Source: Avanaerovorax sp964442135
GTDB taxonomy: Bacteria > Bacillota > Clostridia > Peptostreptococcales > Anaerovoracaceae
Direction: 5' to 3'
Assembly (NCBI GenBank): GCA_964442135.1
Contig: CAYTYN010000048.1
Span: 1-8,964 of the forward strand
DNA length: 8,964 nucleotides
Shown: piece after piece, positions 6,196 through 8,964 of the stretch
How the letters are laid out: the number at the start of each line of letters is the position of its first letter
Position numbering within the stretch: the first letter of the stretch is position 1
Program-made: the position numbers and the translations under genes
The notes under the pieces: model-generated
Database searches by the model: none
The model's input: the letters and a program-made list of their open reading frames with translations, nothing else
Told to the model about the DNA's origin: nothing

Positions 6196-6843
6196 ATGAA
6201 AAAGTCTGCGGCGCGGGCGCGCGGGACACAGTACCGTGCGCAGAAAATCCTTGAAGCAGCGATAGAGCTTTTCTGTGAAAAAGGATTGGAGGAGACGTCG
6301 ATTAACGAGATCGCAGAGCGGGCAGGAGTCGGGAGCGCCACCATCTACCGCTATTACGAGACGAAAGCCCGGCTTGCGATCCAGAGCGGCGCGGCATACT
6401 GGAAGAAGCTTGCGGACCGGTATCTGAATGTTACGGACATAAAAGGCTATTCGGAGATGTCCGGACGGGAACAGCTCGAGTGTATCATGGACGCCCTCAT
6501 CGTAATATTTGAGCGGGAAAGGGCCTTTCTTAAATACCTGCAGGAGTTTGAAGTGTTCGTGCGCAGATATGAGATCGATATGGAACAGCTTGCCGACTAT
6601 GAAGAGAGCATTATGAGCATGAAGCCGAGAGTAACGGATGCTCTGGAGAAGGGCTTACGGGACGGGACCCTTTCTTTTGAGTGGTCCCCCAATGAAGTCT
6701 GCTACTCCCTTGCGCATACCATGTTTGGCGTGATGAAGCGTTTTGCGTGGAACGGAAGCATGATGGAGCTGGACAGGCAGGTGGAGCTGAGCCTTCAGGT
6801 GAAGATCGCCATAAATCTGCTGATACGGGGACTGACGGTATGA
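6196..6843 (+). CDS. TetR/AcrR-family transcriptional regulator
   Basis: This 215-residue protein has the typical TetR layout: an N-terminal helix-turn-helix domain followed by a variable helical ligand-sensing and dimer domain. The DNA-binding part covers about residues 15-58, with ILEAAIELFCEKG as the first helix, TSINEIAERAGVGSATIYRYY (positions 34-54) as the helix-turn-helix region, and the characteristic ETK after it. The C-terminal half matches no ligand class I can name; its signal is unknown. It is first in its operon, directly behind a 17-base palindromic operator, so it most likely represses itself, the HypB-like GTPase and the oxidoreductase. Arginine is encoded by CGN in 13 of 17 cases, mostly CGG, unlike deoD and rnf. 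Confidence 0.92.
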   Translation: MKKSAARARGTQYRAQKILEAAIELFCEKGLEETSINEIAERAGVGSATIYRYYETKARLAIQSGAAYWKKLADRYLNVTDIKGYSEMSGREQLECIMDALIVIFERERAFLKYLQEFEVFVRRYEIDMEQLADYEESIMSMKPRVTDALEKGLRDGTLSFEWSPNEVCYSLAHTMFGVMKRFAWNGSMMELDRQVELSLQVKIAINLLIRGLTV

Positions 6844-6885
6844 ACAGCATGAAATCCTGAGTAAACGGAGTTAACCATGACCGGT

Positions 6886-6892
6886 GAGGAGG
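6886..6892 (+). promoter_or_regulatory. Ribosome binding site that fixes the hypB-like start
   Basis: GAGGAGG lies six bases before the ATG at 6899. An in-frame GTG at 6884 overlaps the site itself and is rejected as a start. Confidence 0.8.
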
Positions 6893-6898
6893 CGGATA

Positions 6899-7570
6899 AT
6901 GTACAAGGTTTATGAGATCAAGAAGAGAATCTTTGACGACAATGATCAGGAGGCGGAGAAGGTAAGAAAAGAGCTGAAAGAAGACGGGACGTTTCTTATT
7001 AACCTTATGTCGTCGCCCGGCGGCGGAAAGACGACTACCCTTAAGAGGACCATCGATGCGTTAAAGGGCGAGATGCGGATCGGCGTCATGGAGGCGGATA
7101 TCGACAGCGCCGTGGACGCGGACGCCATCAGCGAGACCGGAGCTAAAGTGATCCAGCTGCATACCGGAGGCATGTGCCATCTGGACGCGGATATGACAAG
7201 GCAGGGACTGGAAGAACTGGGAACAGAGGATATCGATCTTGCCATATTGGAAAATGTAGGGAATCTCGTTTGTCCGGCGGAGTTTGACACGGGAGCGGTG
7301 AAGAATGTCATGATTCTGAGCGTGCCGGAGGGAGACGACAAACCGCTGAAATATCCGCTCATGTTCCAAGTGTCCCACTGCCTGCTGATCAACAAGATCG
7401 ACGCCTTGTCCTGCTTTGATTTCGACTTTAAGGCATGCAGAGAGCGGGCGCTGCGTCTGAATCCGGAGATGAAGATCATTCCGGTCTCGGCGAAGACAGG
7501 GGAAGGAATGGAGGAATGGTACGGATGGATAAGAGATCAGGTAAAGGAATGGAAGGAGGCGAGCAAATGA
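6899..7570 (+). CDS. hypB: HypB-type metallochaperone GTPase
   Basis: The HypB family uses GTP hydrolysis to deliver nickel to metalloenzymes, classically [NiFe]-hydrogenase with HypA. The 223-residue protein has the complete SIMIBI-class set. The P-loop SSPGGGKT is at residues 38-45, followed by EADIDSAVDADAI. The metal-site Cys93-His94 lies in TGGMCHLDADM, with the partner Cys125 in ENVGNLVCPAEFDTG. The guanine-specifying NKID is at 165-168, and SAKTG comes near the end. It lacks the N-terminal histidine-rich or CxxCGC nickel-storage leader of some HypB proteins. No hydrogenase or hypA is visible, so its client is unknown. The start at 6899 follows GAGGAGG closely. The stop overlaps the next start as ATGA, tying its expression to the oxidoreductase. 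The family is certain; the exact role is inferred. Confidence 0.88.
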   Translation: MYKVYEIKKRIFDDNDQEAEKVRKELKEDGTFLINLMSSPGGGKTTTLKRTIDALKGEMRIGVMEADIDSAVDADAISETGAKVIQLHTGGMCHLDADMTRQGLEELGTEDIDLAILENVGNLVCPAEFDTGAVKNVMILSVPEGDDKPLKYPLMFQVSHCLLINKIDALSCFDFDFKACRERALRLNPEMKIIPVSAKTGEGMEEWYGWIRDQVKEWKEASK

Positions 7571-8964
7571 GTGAAGCGAGAAAGCCGATTCTGAAACTGG
7601 GGCAGATGATCACAGACCGGATCGGGCACAAGGTAACAGTGGACGACCCCGAGTACTGGGGATTGGCGGAGGTGCTCACCGATGAGATGGCGGAATTGTG
7701 TCTGTCCATGAAAGTCAGGAAACCGATGACATTGGAGCAGATTGCGAAGAAGTCGGGAAAGGACAAAGAGAGAGTTCAGCAGCTGCTGGATGAGATGTCC
7801 GTCATCGGCATGATCGAGTATAACTGGGAAAATGAGGACAGGCATAAGCAGTATGTGCTTCCGATGTTTGTGCCGGGATGTGCGGAATTCATGGTGATGA
7901 ACAAGAAGCAGTGTGAAGAGCATCCGATACTGGCGGACTTTTTTGAAAACATGTCCCGTCTGCCTCTCGAGAAAGTGACGCCCATGGTGCCGCCCGGCGG
8001 TTCCGGCATCGGCATGCATGTAATTCCCGTAGAGAAAGCGATACCGGCGCAGCAGCAGTCGGCGAGTGTGGAGCATATCTCCCACTGGCTGAAGAAGTAT
8101 CAGGACAAATATGCGGTCGGCGCCTGTTCCTGCCGCCGGCAGCAGAGGATCCGCAACGAGGGATGCGGGGAGATCGAGGGAGACCTGTGTATCGGCGTGG
8201 GCGATATGGCGGATTATATCGTCGAGACGGGCAAAGGACGGCCCATAGATTTTGACGAAGTGATGGAGATACTGGAGAGGTCCGAGAGAAACGGGTTTGT
8301 ACACCAGATCACCAACATTGACGGCGAGGAGAAAATCTTTGCCATCTGTAACTGTGCGCCCGGCGTGTGCAACGGTCTCAGGACATCCCAGCTCTTCAAT
8401 ACTCCGAACATGTCTCGCTCTGCATACAGAGCGCACGTGGAGAAGGAAAAATGCTTTGCCTGCGGAAAATGCGCCGAGGTCTGTCCTGTGGGCGCGGCGA
8501 AGCTGGGACAAAAGCTGTGTACGAAGGACGGCGAGATCGAATATCCGAAAGCGCTCCTTCCGGATACGGAGAAGTGGGGAAGAGACAAATGGGACCCGGA
8601 TTACAGGGATCATGCCAAGATCAACTGTTACGAGACGGGAACATCGCCGTGCAAGACCGCCTGTCCGGCTCATCTTGCGGTGCAGGGATACGTCGGGATG
8701 GCGGCGGAGGGCAGATATATGGACGCCCTGAGGCTTATCAAGCAGGACAATCCGTTTCCGGCTGTGTGCGGCGCGATCTGCAACCGGCGCTGCGAGGATG
8801 CGTGCACGAGAGGAACTGTCGATGAAGCGGTCGCTATCGACGAAATCAAGAAGTTTATCGCGGAGAAAGAGCTCCATGAAGAACACCGCTATGTTCCGCT
8901 CTGTGAAAATCATGAGGGAAAACAGTTTGAACAGAAAATCGCGGTCATCGGGGCAGGTCCGGCG
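7567..8964 (+). CDS. Modular winged-helix/Fe-S/GltD-like oxidoreductase, 3' end missing
   Basis: The first 466 codons of a large protein that continues past the right edge. Modules in order: a helical, winged-helix-like segment (about 50-90, with MTLEQIAKKSGKDKERVQQLL); a cysteine-rich segment with CSCR at 187-190, Cys200, Cys208 and CNCAPGVC at 261-268; a ferredoxin motif with cysteines 296/299/302/306; the Fer4_20-type iron-sulfur domain of the glutamate-synthase small subunit and dihydropyrimidine dehydrogenase (cysteines 362/366/401/405/409/413); then KIAVIGAGPA at 457-466, the start of a dinucleotide-binding fold. The known parts indicate a flavoprotein moving electrons between NAD(P)H and iron-sulfur partners. 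The true reaction is unknown. AAGGAGG (7553-7559) precedes the ATG by seven bases, and the start overlaps the hypB stop. A downstream hydrogenase or other partner would be outside the window. Confidence 0.88.
   Translation, partial: MSEARKPILKLGQMITDRIGHKVTVDDPEYWGLAEVLTDEMAELCLSMKVRKPMTLEQIAKKSGKDKERVQQLLDEMSVIGMIEYNWENEDRHKQYVLPMFVPGCAEFMVMNKKQCEEHPILADFFENMSRLPLEKVTPMVPPGGSGIGMHVIPVEKAIPAQQQSASVEHISHWLKKYQDKYAVGACSCRRQQRIRNEGCGEIEGDLCIGVGDMADYIVETGKGRPIDFDEVMEILERSERNGFVHQITNIDGEEKIFAICNCAPGVCNGLRTSQLFNTPNMSRSAYRAHVEKEKCFACGKCAEVCPVGAAKLGQKLCTKDGEIEYPKALLPDTEKWGRDKWDPDYRDHAKINCYETGTSPCKTACPAHLAVQGYVGMAAEGRYMDALRLIKQDNPFPAVCGAICNRRCEDACTRGTVDEAVAIDEIKKFIAEKELHEEHRYVPLCENHEGKQFEQKIAVIGAGPA

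Noticed and set aside
6877..6915. Possible 12-codon leader peptide overlapping the hypB start
   Set aside because: There is an ATG with a weak ACGGAG upstream, but no run of regulatory codons and no attenuator hairpin. It is most likely chance within the hypB ribosome site region.
7537..8913. Long open frame on the minus strand (458 codons)
   Set aside because: It lies fully opposite the 3' end of hypB and the oxidoreductase, whose conserved motifs prove the + strand is coding. Its translation shows no recognisable motif and is rich in His, Arg and Leu, as expected of an antisense shadow.
1..8964. CRISPR arrays, tRNA or rRNA genes, insertion sequences and attachment sites
   Set aside because: I saw no spaced direct repeats, cloverleaf-like or rRNA-like sequence, transposase or integrase motifs, or terminal inverted repeats. 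The codon-use break has no mobile gene beside it.

Overview
The window reads as chromosomal DNA from a strictly anaerobic Firmicute, most likely a member of the Clostridia. The reasons are the rnfC-D-G-E-A-B gene order, the enlarged multi-cluster ferredoxin RnfB, the strong AGGAGG-type ribosome sites and the very tight gene packing. I cannot name a genus from sequence alone. Every gene I can support lies on the + strand.

Positions 1-162 hold a strong intrinsic terminator of an upstream transcript (8-34) and a promoter with a perfect TATAAT box (109-114). Positions 163-5182 are a complete rnf operon, rnfC-rnfD-rnfG-rnfE-rnfA-rnfB, whose neighbours overlap by 1-11 bases or lie 18 bases apart. 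Together these encode the membrane ferredoxin:NAD+ oxidoreductase: RnfB collects electrons from reduced ferredoxin, covalent FMN on RnfD and RnfG and a membrane iron-sulfur centre between RnfA and RnfE carry them through the membrane, and RnfC passes them to NAD+ while Na+ or H+ is pumped. A hairpin without a good T-run (5205-5239) separates rnfB from deoD (5264-5968), a purine nucleoside phosphorylase, so deoD may be read partly from the rnf promoter. A strong bulged terminator (6018-6063) closes this block.

Positions 6132-8964 form a second, separately controlled unit. It consists of a promoter with a perfect 17-base palindrome over its -10 box (6152-6168), a TetR-family repressor, a HypB-type metal-chaperone GTPase, and the first 466 codons of a large modular protein. 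That protein combines a winged-helix-like segment, a cysteine-rich segment, a ferredoxin cluster and the start of a GltD-like flavoprotein, and it runs off the right edge. HypB and the oxidoreductase overlap by four bases. The TetR protein probably represses its own three-gene operon. Arginine codon use changes sharply between deoD and tetR, so the two halves may have different histories. The second unit is the least explained part of the window: a nickel-chaperone-type GTPase is coupled to a flavin/iron-sulfur oxidoreductase with no hydrogenase in view.
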